Assembly: GCA_003255025.1 (NCBI GenBank)
Contig: QANY01000280.1
Span: forward strand, 812,941-876,940
Source: Datisca glomerata
Taxonomy: Eukaryota; Streptophyta; Magnoliopsida; Cucurbitales; Datiscaceae
DNA length: 64,000 nucleotides
Reading direction: 5' to 3'
Part shown: in pieces, positions 12,293 through 24,440 of the stretch
How the letters are laid out: the number at the start of each line of letters is the position of its first letter
How positions within the stretch are numbered: position 1 is the first letter of the stretch
Notes under the pieces: model-generated
The model's database searches: none
The model's input: only the letters and a program-made list of their open reading frames with translations
Told to the model about the DNA's origin: nothing
Made by a program: the position numbers and the translations under genes

Positions 12293-15200
12293 ATGGAGCA
12301 GAAGAGCTTTTTATTATCGGCGTTGGGTGTAGGGGTGGGTGTGGGAGTTGGAATAGGATTGGCGTCGGGGCAGAGTGTGAGCAAATGGACAGGCTCTGGT
12401 TCTTCGTCCAACGCTATTACGGCTGAGAAGATGGAGCAAGAGATGCTCAGACAGATCGTTGATGGCAGAGAGAGCAAGGTCACCTTTGACGAATTCCCTT
12501 ACTACCTCAGGTATTTAACTGGATTTGAATTTTTTTTTCTCATGTCTTCATTTGGTTTAGTCTATCACAAGGTCTCTCCATGACAATTTCCCAACATCGA
12601 ATTGAACCATTCAAATCATGATTGAATCACCACTATGAATTTAATCATAATCATATGATCACAGTGTGATAATTGTGGGTTTATTCACATTAATATTATT
12701 TATTTTGTTAAATAATATTGAGTCACTCACCATTTTTTATTTTCGGGTGATTTGAAATTCAGGATTGGGAAAATCAATGTAAATAGATATTTTGCATTAT
12801 AATTTAGTTCATTTCCGATTTCCGAGGCCTCGAGATAGTGCATGATTTTTCGTGAAATGGAATCATATAATATAGTTTTTCCCACTTTTAGAGTCACGTC
12901 TTAGTTAAAAAAACATTTTCTCCTACGCAAGTTTTGTTTGGCCTTCAGTGCCCGTGGACGAAACTTGCAACACAGGCAGGATGTTTGATCTGGTATGGAT
13001 CAGATAAAGTGAAGAAAAAAGAAAAAAAATGTAATTTAAAAAAATAATATTTTAATATAAAAATAATTGAATTATATCAGAATGAACGGTTAAATCTAAC
13101 CGCTCATTCCTGATGGGTGGACATATACACCATACCAGGGGCATATCTTCTAGTGAGTCTTGAAAAAAATGTGAATAAATATCTTATCCAATTTAATGTA
13201 ATTGAGATGATTTATATCTTCTATTTTCATATGAGTTTTGTTCATATATCTTTCAAATACATTCCTGAGTAGTCCATGTTAAGATCACAATAAAACTCTA
13301 TGGTACTGTTACGTATCAATTTTAATAATTTTATTTTGAAAATTCAATATGCTAAGGCTACGAGTATCTGCCATAGCGCATGACTCGAATGAATATCGTT
13401 ATAAATAAATATAACATGATTATCTGATAAGAATCTGACCTTCACGTGAATTTCTTGGGTATGTTGTCAACCATTCACACATGATCGATATTTTGTTTGG
13501 TTTGGCTTTTCTGTAACCACGATTATGTCGGACTGCAACAATGATTATGGACTCCAATTTTAAAATTCTTTTATATTTTTTTTCTCTCCTCTTTTCTTTT
13601 TCCTCTGAGTATTCTGAAGTTGATAGTGAAAATTAATGGAGATACAATATATCATTTTTGATCCGATGTTGATAGTGAAATCTAAGAAAAAAACACAGAA
13701 ATTATTTGTTTTTTTCTACATTAAGGAACTAGATGTGTGCAAGTGCAATAAAGTCAGCTGTTTTGTCCATTTCGAACCAGCGATGAACCTGTTTTCGTCA
13801 CCTAAGTTTGTCTAAATTTGAAGCCTGATTCTTGCCCTGTGAACTGACGTGACCAGTTGACACCACCTAATTAATTGAGTATTATCCAAGTTTACCTGAA
13901 TTGTCTGATGTAACACTATGTTTTGCAAACGATATGATTCTAACTAAGAAGATAGCCATCATGTTGTTATCAATTGGAATGCAGTGAGCAGACAAGAGTA
14001 TTGCTTACAAGTGCTGCTTATGTTCATCTGAAACATGCTGATGTCTCTAAGTATACACGAAACCTCTCTCCTGCAAGCCGGACTATATTGCTCTCTGGTC
14101 CTGCTGGTTGGTTCTTTTGGAGTTCTTTTTAACCTTATCTTGCAATAATAAACTTCTATATGCTTTAACCTCTTAATTAAATGCTAATTAGAAACCATTT
14201 TTTCTGAAGAATTATACCAACAAATTTTGGCCAAGGCTTTGGCCCACTACTTTGAAGCAAAACTGTTGCTGTTAGACATTAACGATTTTTCACTGAAGGT
14301 GAGGAGAAGTAACTCTTTTTCTGTCCTTATTGATTTCTGCTTTTCGATTTATGTCTTTAACGACTGCGTCTTTACAGATGCAGGGCAAATATGGCAGTGG
14401 CAATAAAGAATCTGTAAGATTTGGCAGTTAACTAATCATTATCGAAAGGACACTGTCTTCCATGTGCTAGTCTTGGGGAAATATATGTTTATAAACTTTC
14501 TTGCTTTCTTTTTCTCAAGGAATGTCTGTTTGGGATTCTATACATTCATTTTTCTTTTGGTTTTTTGCAGCTTTCCATCTGAATTATGTTCTTTTTGTAG
14601 GCTTTTAAGAGGTCAACTTCGGAATCCACACTGGAACGCTTGTCGGGCTTTTTTGGATCATTTTCAATCCTTCCTCAAAGGGAGGAATCCAAAGGTGAAT
14701 GTCTATGGAGATTAACTATCACAGCATTTCTGGAGATGCTTCCTAATAACTTGATGCAAGCATGATCTCGTTTTAGTTTCTGCTCTGTTCATCTTTCAAT
14801 TGATTCAGCAACCTTCCATTGAAGAGTATTATGAATGGTCATAGTTTCCCAAGCGAAGAAATTATGTTGAGAGTGTTATTTGTGTTAGTGCCTTTAGATT
14901 CATATTTTTATTAGTTGATTAGTTTCTGCTGTGAGGACATATGAGTCTTTAAAGTTCTGTTACAGTTATAATATGTTACCTGTCCATTTGTGAGTCTCTG
15001 GTGTTCCATGTCTTCCATTTTTGTAGCAAGCTCATCCAAAAGTTCTACTTCAGGCACATTATGGAGGCAAAGCAGTGGCGTGGAAATCGGATCATGGTAA
15101 GAAACAGATTCTTGATGTGGCGTAGTGTAGTTGTCGAGGTTCCTTGTTTTCCTTCAAATTTGGTAATATAGCTTGTTTCTGCAATTGCAGGGGAGCAGAG

Positions 15201-18200
15201 TCTTCCAATCCTCCCAAGCTTCGTAGAAATGCCTCTGCAGCAGCTAATATCAGCAATCTCGCTACACAATGCCCTCCTGCAAATTTGGGTATGTGTTCAA
15301 TTAAGTTTTTCTTTTCATTGATGACTAATACAACTATGTTTTGTAAGCTAAGAAACTAAATTGTTATTCTTGCGCTTCTGGGGATTTTCTTATTTTTCCT
15401 TTGTACTCTTACCTTCTTAACAACATGTTCAGCTCCTCTGAAGCGCACAAGCAGCTGGTCATTCGACGAGAAGCTTCTTATTCAGTCTCTCTACAAGGTA
15501 ATTGATGTGGTGTGCTATTATTTTTTCCTTCATGTTTCTCTACGAATGCGAAGAACTCGTATTCACATAATTATCCAGGAAGTTATTTAATTTGTGGATC
15601 AATATTTTATGCATGTCCAGGTTCTTGCTTATGTGTCGAAATCCAGTCCCGTTGTTCTATATCTTCGAGATGTTGAAAAGTTCTTGTTGAGGTCTCCAAG
15701 GATATTCAACTTGTTTCAGAAAATGCTGAACAAATTATCGGGACCAGTCCTGATCCTCGGCTCCCGAATCCTTGATCCGGGCAATGATTACAGGGATGTG
15801 GATGAGAGGCTTACAGCTCTTTTCCCTTACAACATTGAGATCAGACCTCCTGAAGAAGAATCCCATCTTGTCAGCTGGAAGTCTCAATTGGAGGAGGATA
15901 TGAAGATGATTCAGGTTCAGGATAACAAAAACCACATCATTGAAGTGCTTTCGGCGAATGACCTTGACTGCGATGATCTGGATTCTATCTGCATCGCAGA
16001 CACGATGGTTCTCAGTAATTACATAGAGGAGATTGTGGTTTCAGCAATTTCTTACCATCTAATGAATAATAAGAATCCTGATTACAGAAATGGGAAATTA
16101 GTAATTTCTTCCAAGAGGTAACTCCTGTTCTTTTGTTTGATTTTATTTGCTGTTTTAGTCTTACATGCTTATAATTTGGATGTTATGCAGTCTGTCCCAT
16201 GGACTTGGCATATTCGAAGAAGGAAAATCCAGTGATAAAGATTCAATAAAGCTGGAAGCTCAGGCAGAAACATCAAAGGTCTGTTTTGAGTTTATCTTTG
16301 CAAATCCGAGGTTTGTTATGAGGCTTGTTTCGAGATTAATTAGTAGTGTGAATTATTTTTAGGAATCGGTTGGGGAAGATGCCGTTGGCTCGAAGCATGA
16401 AACGAAAGCTGAAACTGCAGTTCCTGCAAACAAAAGTGCAGCAGAAACGTCCGTTTCAGTGTCTAAGGCAGATGGAACTCAAGTAAGTGTCTTATAATCA
16501 ACAAACATAATGTGGTTGCATGGGTTTGTGGACATTGCTGTAGGAAAAATTAGAATAAAAGATAACAGCAAAAGAGAAAGAGGGACAGAGAGAATTGTAA
16601 AAAAAAAGGTTTACTGGTATCATGAAACGAATCAGAGTTAGTACAATACATTGTTTACGTAGGTTAGTTTCATTTCTTTGATAGTAAGCTATGAATCGTA
16701 ACCACACGTCAAACAGGATGCTCCACCTGACAATGAGTTCGAGAAGCGAATAAGGCCAGAGGTGATACCAGCAAATGAGATTGGTGTAACATTTGCTGAT
16801 ATTGGTGCAATGGAAGAGATCAAAGAATCCCTTCAAGAACTAGTAATGCTCCCTCTTCGAAGGCCAGACCTATTTAATGGAGGACTTCTAAAGCCTTGCA
16901 GAGGTATCTTATTATTTGGACCTCCTGGCACTGGCAAAACAATGCTCGCAAAGGCCATAGCCAAGGAAGCTGGAGCAAGCTTTATTAATGTATCCATGTC
17001 TACCATTACTTCTAAGTGGTTCGGAGAAGATGAGAAGAATGTCAGAGCTTTGTTCACCCTAGCAGCCAAAGTTTCCCCAACCATCATCTTTGTAGATGAG
17101 GTTGATAGCATGCTCGGGCAGCGAACAAGAGTAGGGGAGCATGAAGCGATGCGGAAGATAAAAAATGAATTCATGACTCATTGGGATGGACTCTTGACAA
17201 AGCCAGGCGAGCGCATCCTTGTTCTTGCTGCAACAAATAGGCCCTTTGACCTTGATGAAGCAATCATCAGACGTTTCGAGCGAAGGTATTTATGTCTTTA
17301 TCAGCTGTTTTTGTTCGTTATACATACAATGTATAAATTCATCTCCTCGAAACGATTATGAATTATTTCTCACTATTTTAATTTATCTTGTTCATTCGGC
17401 AATCAAGAACATTTATCAAAGCATGTAGATTTCTATTGGACTGTAAGGCTTGTTCAATGTAAAGTATCAACGATAACTGTTATGAACAGAATTATGGTGG
17501 GTTTGCCATCCGTGGAGAACAGAGAAATGATCATGAGAACTCTATTAGCAAAAGAAAAGGTAGTAGAAGGACTAGACTACAAGGAGCTCGCAACAATGAC
17601 AGAAGGATATACTGGAAGTGATCTCAAGGTTTGTAGATTTTCTGGCGGTTTTACTTCATTACATGGTTTCAATTTTCACTGCCTAATTACTGTTCAATAC
17701 AGAATTTGTGCACTACAGCTGCATATCGGCCAGTTAGAGAGTTAATACAACAAGAGAGACTGAAGGACTTAGTAAGTTTATCATCCTTATCAAGTTGTCG
17801 CAGTGTTGCTTGCTTTTCGCTGCCATTTCCCCTTTATATACATTCATTTATAAGCTGTTTTAAAGCCTATGAGACATATGAGACTACTTGATGAATTTTT
17901 ATGTATTTATTCTCGTTACTAATGGTTGTTTTCTACAGGAGAAAAAACAAAAAGCTGTAGAGGAGAAGGATTTAGGAGATGTTCCAAAGACAGAAGGTGA
18001 AGTGAAAGAGGGAAGAGTAATTACTCTCAGGCCATTAAACATGGAAGACTTTAGACAGGCAAAGAATCAGGTATGACTAATATCCTTGTTTATACACCTA
18101 TAAAGTTCTGAGGTTATGAACAAGCTATAGGTGATGTATGATGCATACGTATGAGGGGCATGATCGTCTATTCATCTCTGAGTGCTAAATTCTTTTCTTA

Positions 18201-18464
18201 GATAAACTAGCAAACCTTCTACCTCGGAGATCAGAATTCAGTTAACATCCCATTTCCTTCACAGCTATCCCCAACCAAAAAAAAAAAAAGAAGTAACCAT
18301 AGATTTTGTTTCTTTCCTCATTGATTAAGAAATCGCCTTTTGAATTGCAGGTTTCAGCAAGCTTTGCGTCTGAGGGATCTATAATGAGCGAACTGAAGCA
18401 GTGGAATGAGTTATATGGTGAAGGAGGTTCTAGAAAGAAGCAACAGTTAACTTATTTCCTATGA
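12293..18464 (+). CDS. AAA-type ATPase, DAA1/MSP1-like plant family
   Basis: Sixteen exons give 839 residues: 12293-12510, 13985-14106, 14210-14298, 14378-14413, 14601-14694, 15027-15096, 15191-15288, 15433-15497, 15621-16117, 16191-16278, 16363-16482, 16717-17285, 17490-17628, 17703-17771, 17939-18070 and 18351-18464. Every junction is GT-AG and keeps phase. The protein begins with a Gly/Val-rich hydrophobic segment (about residues 6-27). A degenerate P-loop-like stretch (ILLSGPAE) follows near residue 110. The AAA domain has Walker A GPPGTGKT (567-574), Walker B IIFVDEVD (622-629), sensor-1 asparagine in AATNRP (N673) and arginine fingers in RRFERR (684-689). Order and sequence match Arabidopsis DAA1 (AT1G64110) and its relatives along the whole length, including the C-terminal end KKQQLTYFL. 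The family groups with membrane-linked AAA proteins (spastin, katanin, Msp1/ATAD1). The substrate is unknown. It appears complete and functional. Confidence 0.95.
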
Positions 18465-19510
18465 GCCGAGCGATAAACTTATCTGATTAATATTGGAGTT
18501 GCCATTTTCAGTTGACAACACCGAAGATCGTCAGTTAGAAACCTTCACTTGGAAGGTAAGGTTGTCTAAGATCTAATCCGTGACACGATCAGCAGGAGTT
18601 CACGAACACCATAACTATTAACTAATTGGTAAATTAGACGTTATGTATAGTAGCGTAGATTACTATTTGTAGGAGGTAAGTTTGTACGATAAATTATGGG
18701 ACATGATATCTGTTTCTCTTGTTGCTTGGTTCTGGGAATAAGTAGGTCTCAACCACTTGTTTGGATTGGTGGAAAGTGCTGGGAGACACAAGTATACTTT
18801 TTAGTTAAAGCCGAAGCTGTGTTACTTGATTTTCTTTGTTTTGAACATGCTGGAAAAGGCGTGTTGGGGTAAAAAAAATAGGCAACTGTTTGGCGCGGAG
18901 AAACATGCCAAACGGTTTAATTTGTGTTTCATCATAGTTTGAGAAGTATGCTGCTAAGGTGTAGAACATTTGTTGAATATACATAATAAAGTTATTGTCT
19001 ATTATGATATGACTGTAATCACAAACTGACAAGCAAAACTTTGATAAACAGTTCAATATTCGTTCTTTTATATTTAATGAACGTCAATATGAAATTGTTG
19101 AAGAGGTAGTAATCAAGAATAGTAATCCCCTTAAATAACAAGTTATGCTATCAATGAGAGCAAACTAGTAGTGTATAGCTAAACAAAGGTTTATGAAATA
19201 TCCATTCAGATTTAGGTTCTGATTTGTTCCGAAATAAAAAGATTCTGATTCCGAACGGTTTGGAAATTAAAACCTCAACAAGGCTTCATAGATAACTTGA
19301 ATCGAATAACTTCCATAAATCAGCAATTAGCTGGAACAAAACACATGCCGTAGTTAATTAGAAACGCCAAATACTTATGAAGCAAAACACCTATATGAGT
19401 GAACCCCCCAGGATTTCTAACAACAACAAAAGAAACATATATCCAACCAGTCAATCGATAAAATTTTCATAACTGCAAACTATATGTATGCAAATAGGGA
19501 AACCATGAAC
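18465..19510. other. Convergent 3' region between AAA ATPase and reticulon genes
   Basis: The two genes converge here, so this stretch holds both 3' untranslated regions and a short AT-rich spacer. No further gene is seen. Confidence 0.55.
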
Positions 19511-21229
19511 CTAAGCTATCTTTTTGTCCTTCAATGGTCCTTTTGGAATCTTACTCAGCACCTTGGCATCAAACACGGCATACTGCTTCTTGACCTCTGC
19601 AATTGCCTTCTCAGCAAATGAGTCTACTTGGTCTTCGTATTTCTCATACAACACAGGAACAGTGTGGAGCAAAACAAATACTGATTTTCAAACCACAGAA
19701 GATGTTACAAGACGGAAAGATTCAAAAATATAAAAACTTGCAGATATAGTAACTTCATTACCTATGTAGAACAAACTCAAGAAGTTGCACCAGTTCCCAA
19801 CAATGGACAACACCCACAAGCCAGCAATTACCTAATCGAGAATCGAAACTCCCAAGTATCAGTAATATCTCAAATCCACATATAACCATCAAACTTTTAT
19901 ACGTTTATCATGGCTGAAGAAACAGAAGAAACTCAACATACAGAGAAAAATTTCTTCAAGTCCCTTCCTGATGCAATATCTCGCAAACAAGCAAGAGCTC
20001 GATTGATCTCAATTCTAAGTGCAGAGGCTATCTGCAGAACTGGGTCCTCTGGAATATGAACTTGTGGAATTTTTGGTGGAGACCTATAGAAATAGATGAA
20101 GGCAAGTTAGGCACAACAAAATAAATCTTAAATTACAAGAATACAATAATTTTCTTCATAAAACATACTTATTGATAAAGGTGGAAGCATTTGACCACAA
20201 GAACACTACTGCAAGAGAGAGTATCAGGATGTGGCAAACTAGAGTAAGAAGGTGGTATTCCAGAAGTTCGAAAAGAACCCATATTGCTGTTGCACCACCG
20301 AGCACTCCTCCTGATATCTTTTTGTTTCTCCACAGGAAAATATCAGCCGCTGAGCACACAGATTAAATCAGCAATGCAACAGAGAAAAGCATTTGAAAAA
20401 AAAAATAATCTACCACAAAAGGTATACTTTGTCTAGTTAATGGAAAGCAAATCGAAACAAAAAACTATAAGCATTGTTTGAGTAGGATAAAGATTAAAAA
20501 GGATAATCATTGCCTTCCCAATACTGCTAATAAATTAAACGTAGGAAATGTGTCGGAGGTGAAGCCAACTAGGGAATTCTAACGCAAAAGATGGCATTTT
20601 GATCAACATACATATCAGCATTGGCAAAAGTCACAAAGGGTCATTAAATATTATGAATTTATGGATCGCAGCAGAATCAACTATTTACAACCCCAAAGTC
20701 AATCGCAAGATATAACCAGATCTACAATCTAAAGCAATCACAGTGTTAATCCCAACAAGGAACGAGAACAAAATAAAGAAATGACCAATTTCAATCACCA
20801 CCCAGCAGAAAAAGGCAGCAGACAACATATCATGGGGTTTAAGCCGCAATGCATCTCTAGTATTTTGTTGTACCAATATACGGTGATAAGTAACTCAAAT
20901 GAAACAAAGAGAAAAATTTTGCGTTAGGAAACCAAACTAAACTCAAATGAGACTAGACCCAACATATACAACAGGAAGTATTTTCACAAAACAATAGAAA
21001 TGAAAAGAAATGGGGGTATTAGCATACGTTTTCCACCACCGAAAACCTTGTGGACGGGTTTTTCTCTGCCAAAAAGCCTGTAAATCTTCGATTTAAGAGA
21101 AGATTCAGGGTGGCTCTTCTCGTCCTCAGAATCCGACGAGGAAGACGAATCATGGGCATGAATCTTCTCCGATATCTTCTCGATCAGCGATTCATCCTTC
21201 GATTCCTCGTGCTCGTGATGCTCAGCCAT
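19511..21229 (-). CDS. Reticulon-like protein B (RTNLB)
   Basis: Five exons on the minus strand, read 21229-21028, 20349-20169, 20083-19942, 19831-19762 and 19680-19511, give 254 residues with GT-AG junctions in phase. The N-terminus is acidic and Ser-rich (residues 1-50), as in RTNLB1-4. The reticulon homology domain starts near [18 protein letters not shown]. It has two long hydrophobic hairpins, the first in exon 2 and the second across exons 4 and 5 ([13 protein letters not shown] and [16 protein letters not shown]). Reticulons insert as hairpins in the ER membrane and shape tubules; some RTNLBs act in receptor trafficking and Agrobacterium interaction. The protein ends KDKKIA, a KKXX-type di-lysine ER retrieval signal. 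The start at 21229 is followed by the family opening [10 protein letters not shown]. It looks intact. Confidence 0.95.
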
Positions 21230-23040
21230 TGCCAAAGATTGTCTAAACGTTTCGGAGATCCAAAACACTAGAGAGATCGCTTCGAAACTGCTAGTAGAAA
21301 CAATGTCTCGCAGGCAGACAAACAATCTCAACTATGGCTTTCCCTAATTGTTGTTCCTCTCTCTCACTCGGGAACCTCTAAATATGGAAATTCGGGAATG
21401 AGAACGTTAATCTGAGCCGTTAAAAGGCGGTGATGACCCACCCGTTTTATTCCAAACACGACTCTCAGGTTAACCCGAAAAGGAGGTACAACGTGGCTAC
21501 ACTACTACCTAATGACACCTACCCAAAACCAAACCCTTTATCATTTCTTTTAGAACATCAAAATTCTTTTTGGTTTTAGCTTTTGTTGGATTTTATTTAT
21601 TTTATGATTTTCCTATTTTATTCAGTATAAAATACAATCCAAAAATTATAAAATTGAAATTGTTTCATACAATTGAATTGAAAGAATATAATTAAGGATT
21701 GCAAAATGAAAAAAATTTGTTGTACCTTTTAATTAATAAACGGGTCAGATTATAATGTCATCAACGACTCACACTCACTTATAAAAACATAATGTGATGA
21801 CATAATTTCATCATGTTTAAGAATTTTCTTTGAAGAGCAAATCGAACAAAATATATTTAAATGTAGTTACAATAATAAAAAAAAATAAAACCTATTTCAA
21901 CTTTATTCTCAAATTAAATTAAATTATTTACTTATTCAATTTCAATGAATAAATTTTTATATTCAATCAACCCATTTTCAACTACAACAATCATTAGAAA
22001 GAAGTCAAATCAATCATTAGAAAAGAAAGTAACATAGCAACTTTCTATGAAAAATACTATGCATCAAATGAATCTCTCCAAGAACTTCAATTTTTGTTGT
22101 AACTACGGTTGTCCGAGCCTTCACCCCTCGATAAATCCTATTGAACTCATACATTATATTAATATCTTAAGAATTTTTCATACACGAGTAAAGATATATC
22201 ATTAATTTTAACTAACCTCTTGGAGTTAGCGTTTAGAAATTGGACTCGACAAAAGATATCTTTAGGACATTATACTCTAATGTGGTTTCTCTGCAGTTAG
22301 TGATCTGACTGCAATGGCAGTTTGCCGCATTGTGGCGGTCCAATCCAATCTGGACAGTCCAAAAAGGGAAAACTGAAAGAAGCACTGGTACATGTATTTT
22401 CTGGGAAGTTTTATTCACACCTCAAAATCATTCCATGCACCGGTTTTCTTAGTACCCTAACCAAGATTAAAATTATCATAATTTCACCTTATATATCTTT
22501 ATCATCCATCATATGTGACAATACGCTTTTTTCGTTCATTCTCTTTATACACTTCACACGCTTTTTTTTTTTACTTACGATGTTAAAATATCTTACTTCA
22601 AACTTTTACCTATTCATTTTAATTTTGTAATTGTTTTTATTTCAATAACCATATTTCATATATAGATTAAGTAAGTTCATAAAAAGGAAGAGACAATGAA
22701 TAAAGGAAAATAATGAGTAATCTATTAATCATAGGCTATTTGGCTGTAAATGGGCTTAAGCAGCATGGTTTATCTCTCATTTACATTTAAAATTTTCTAA
22801 TGATCATAAGCATAAGTTTAATGATTGATTGTTTGATAGTGTAATTTGATCATTTTTTTCTTGCTTTTGTTGGTTCATTTGGAAAGAGAGAAATCTCTTT
22901 GTTTTTGAAGGGTTAATCCTCATCTTACTGTTAACATAGCTCTTATTTATTTTTATAACAATTGTAATGCTAATAGTCTTACTTTCCCTTTTGATCCCCT
23001 TTACCGGATCATATTATTAATGATTTTCTGTTTTCTCCTT
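21230..23040. other. Reticulon promoter and AT-rich spacer
   Basis: The first few hundred bases are the promoter and leader of the reticulon gene (minus strand), with CT-rich sequence near 21355. Beyond about 21.5 kb the sequence is AT-rich and no gene is supported. Confidence 0.5.
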
Positions 23041-23640
23041 GTTCTGTCCCTTTCAATATGCCTGCTGATACCCCCTTTTCTCCCATTTTTGTTGTTGTTT
23101 CTGGGCTGGTTTCTACCTCTTCTCATGTTTCTACCACTGTTAATTCTGGTTTAATTCCAGGTTCTATTTCTTATGACTGTATGATTAATAATTTGATGAT
23201 TTATTTGCTTATTTTTCCTGCTTCTAGGGCTTTGGCTTCTATTTCTTCGAATCTTTCTCCTTCTCGGTTAGCTTCTAGTCCTGATTCTTTTTCTAGTGTG
23301 TTTGTTTCCAGGTTTCGCTAGCTTGCCCCCTCTTGGTTGGATCAAGATTAAGGTTGATGCTTCCTTTCACACCATCCCCCTTGTTGCCTCTTTTGGTATT
23401 GATGCTAGAGATCACAACGGGGAGTTGATTGGTTCCCTAGACAAGAAAATTTTCAGCTCCAATATTGATTTTACTGAATTAACTGTTGTTGGAGAGAGCC
23501 AGCCAAAGTTAATGGTTGGATGAACATTTTGGTAGAGTGTGATTCCAAAAAATTTGTGGACTTTTTATCTTAGACAATTCTTCTACTCTTTGGAATCTTT
23601 GTAATTTTGTTTCTCATATTAAAAATTGTCTTGGGTGTTT
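23041..23640 (+). pseudogene. Decayed LINE-type reverse-transcriptase tail (RNase H-like fragment)
   Basis: From about 23320 the plus strand encodes PPLGWIKIKVDASF, then SFGIDARDHNGELIGS and, in a shifted frame, WMNILVECDSKKFVD. This order (GW.K.NVD, A.FG.V.RD..G, then VE.DSK..VD) is the RNase H-like (RVT_3) domain common in plant LINE polyproteins and related proteins. A frameshift near 23500 and stops at 23521 and beyond break it. The upstream 23058-23321 ORF is Ser-rich and not recognisable; it may be the linker before the domain. No polymerase domain is visible, so only a tail fragment remains. Confidence 0.6.
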
Positions 23641-24310
23641 TCAGAACTGTGTTTTTAACAATCCACTACATTTTCCCCATTACATTTATGTTCTGGTTTA
23701 AATGTCAATCCATATTCCTTCTCTGCTCCGATTAAAAAATCAGGTTTGAGTCGTCTAAAAATGATCTGGATGGCCCTCTACTGTTCCAAATGGAACGGTC
23801 GAGAAGCCCCATCCATAACACTCACCCTCAATCCTCTGCTTGTGCGACCCCTTCTGGGCTTTTAGATTTCCTAATATATCATGATGTCTAGTTCATATTT
23901 CCTAATATCATGATGTCTAGTTCATAATCTAGTTAGCTTACTAGCTTTTTCTGCATTTCATCATCAACCACTATGATTATTTGAAATAGCATACCTATGC
24001 CTTGTCCCTTGTTCCTCAAATTTGAAGCACAAGCAAGCTTTTTCCAAGAATATATGTAATATGTCAATTCATATTCATCAGATTTTCAGCCACTGATTGA
24101 ACCAATCCAACAATTTTAATCAACAATCAGAATAGAGGCACAGTCCTATAAACCCCTATAAGCCTTTATTCAAAATTCCATAGCTAAAGCAAAAATTCTA
24201 ATATAATCAAACAACAAGAATGGTGAAAATTGGTTAGAACTAAGGAAGGAAAAAAGTTCATACGACAGCAACAGACATTTTACCACAAGAAAATTGATAT
24301 AAACACTTAC
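23641..24310. other. Spacer without recognised genes
   Basis: A/T-rich sequence, with a short direct repeat around 23870-23925 (tttcctaatatatcatgatgtctagttcata occurs twice in slightly different form). No supported coding sequence. Confidence 0.4.
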
Positions 24311-24314
24311 AGTG

Positions 24315-24440
24315 TCATTGCAGGCTGAGGAATTGATAGCTTCCTTTTTTCTTTTCCTTTCTCAGTGAATTCCCAGCAACCAAACAGAGCAACAAGGATA
24401 TGAGCAGAGTAAAGGAAAAGGATTTAAAAACTTTCATCAT
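24315..24440 (-). CDS. Possible small secreted peptide (41 residues)
   Basis: A minus-strand ORF starts with two adjacent ATG codons. It encodes MMKVFKS, a strongly hydrophobic stretch FTLLISLLLCLVAG, then a basic segment NSLRKEKKKGSYQFLSLQ and a stop. The layout is that of a signal peptide with a cleavage site near Ala-Gly. A strong splice donor (GTAAGT) lies just past the stop, at about 24311, so this could also be the first exon of a larger or alternatively spliced transcript. I do not recognise the family and no second exon could be assigned. It may be chance; confidence is low. Confidence 0.3.
   Translation of the reverse strand: MMKVFKSFSFTLLISLLLCLVAGNSLRKEKKKGSYQFLSLQ

Noticed and set aside
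22322..22630. 102-codon plus-strand frame
   Set aside because: Low-complexity Ile, Phe and Leu-rich translation of AT-rich DNA, with no domain.
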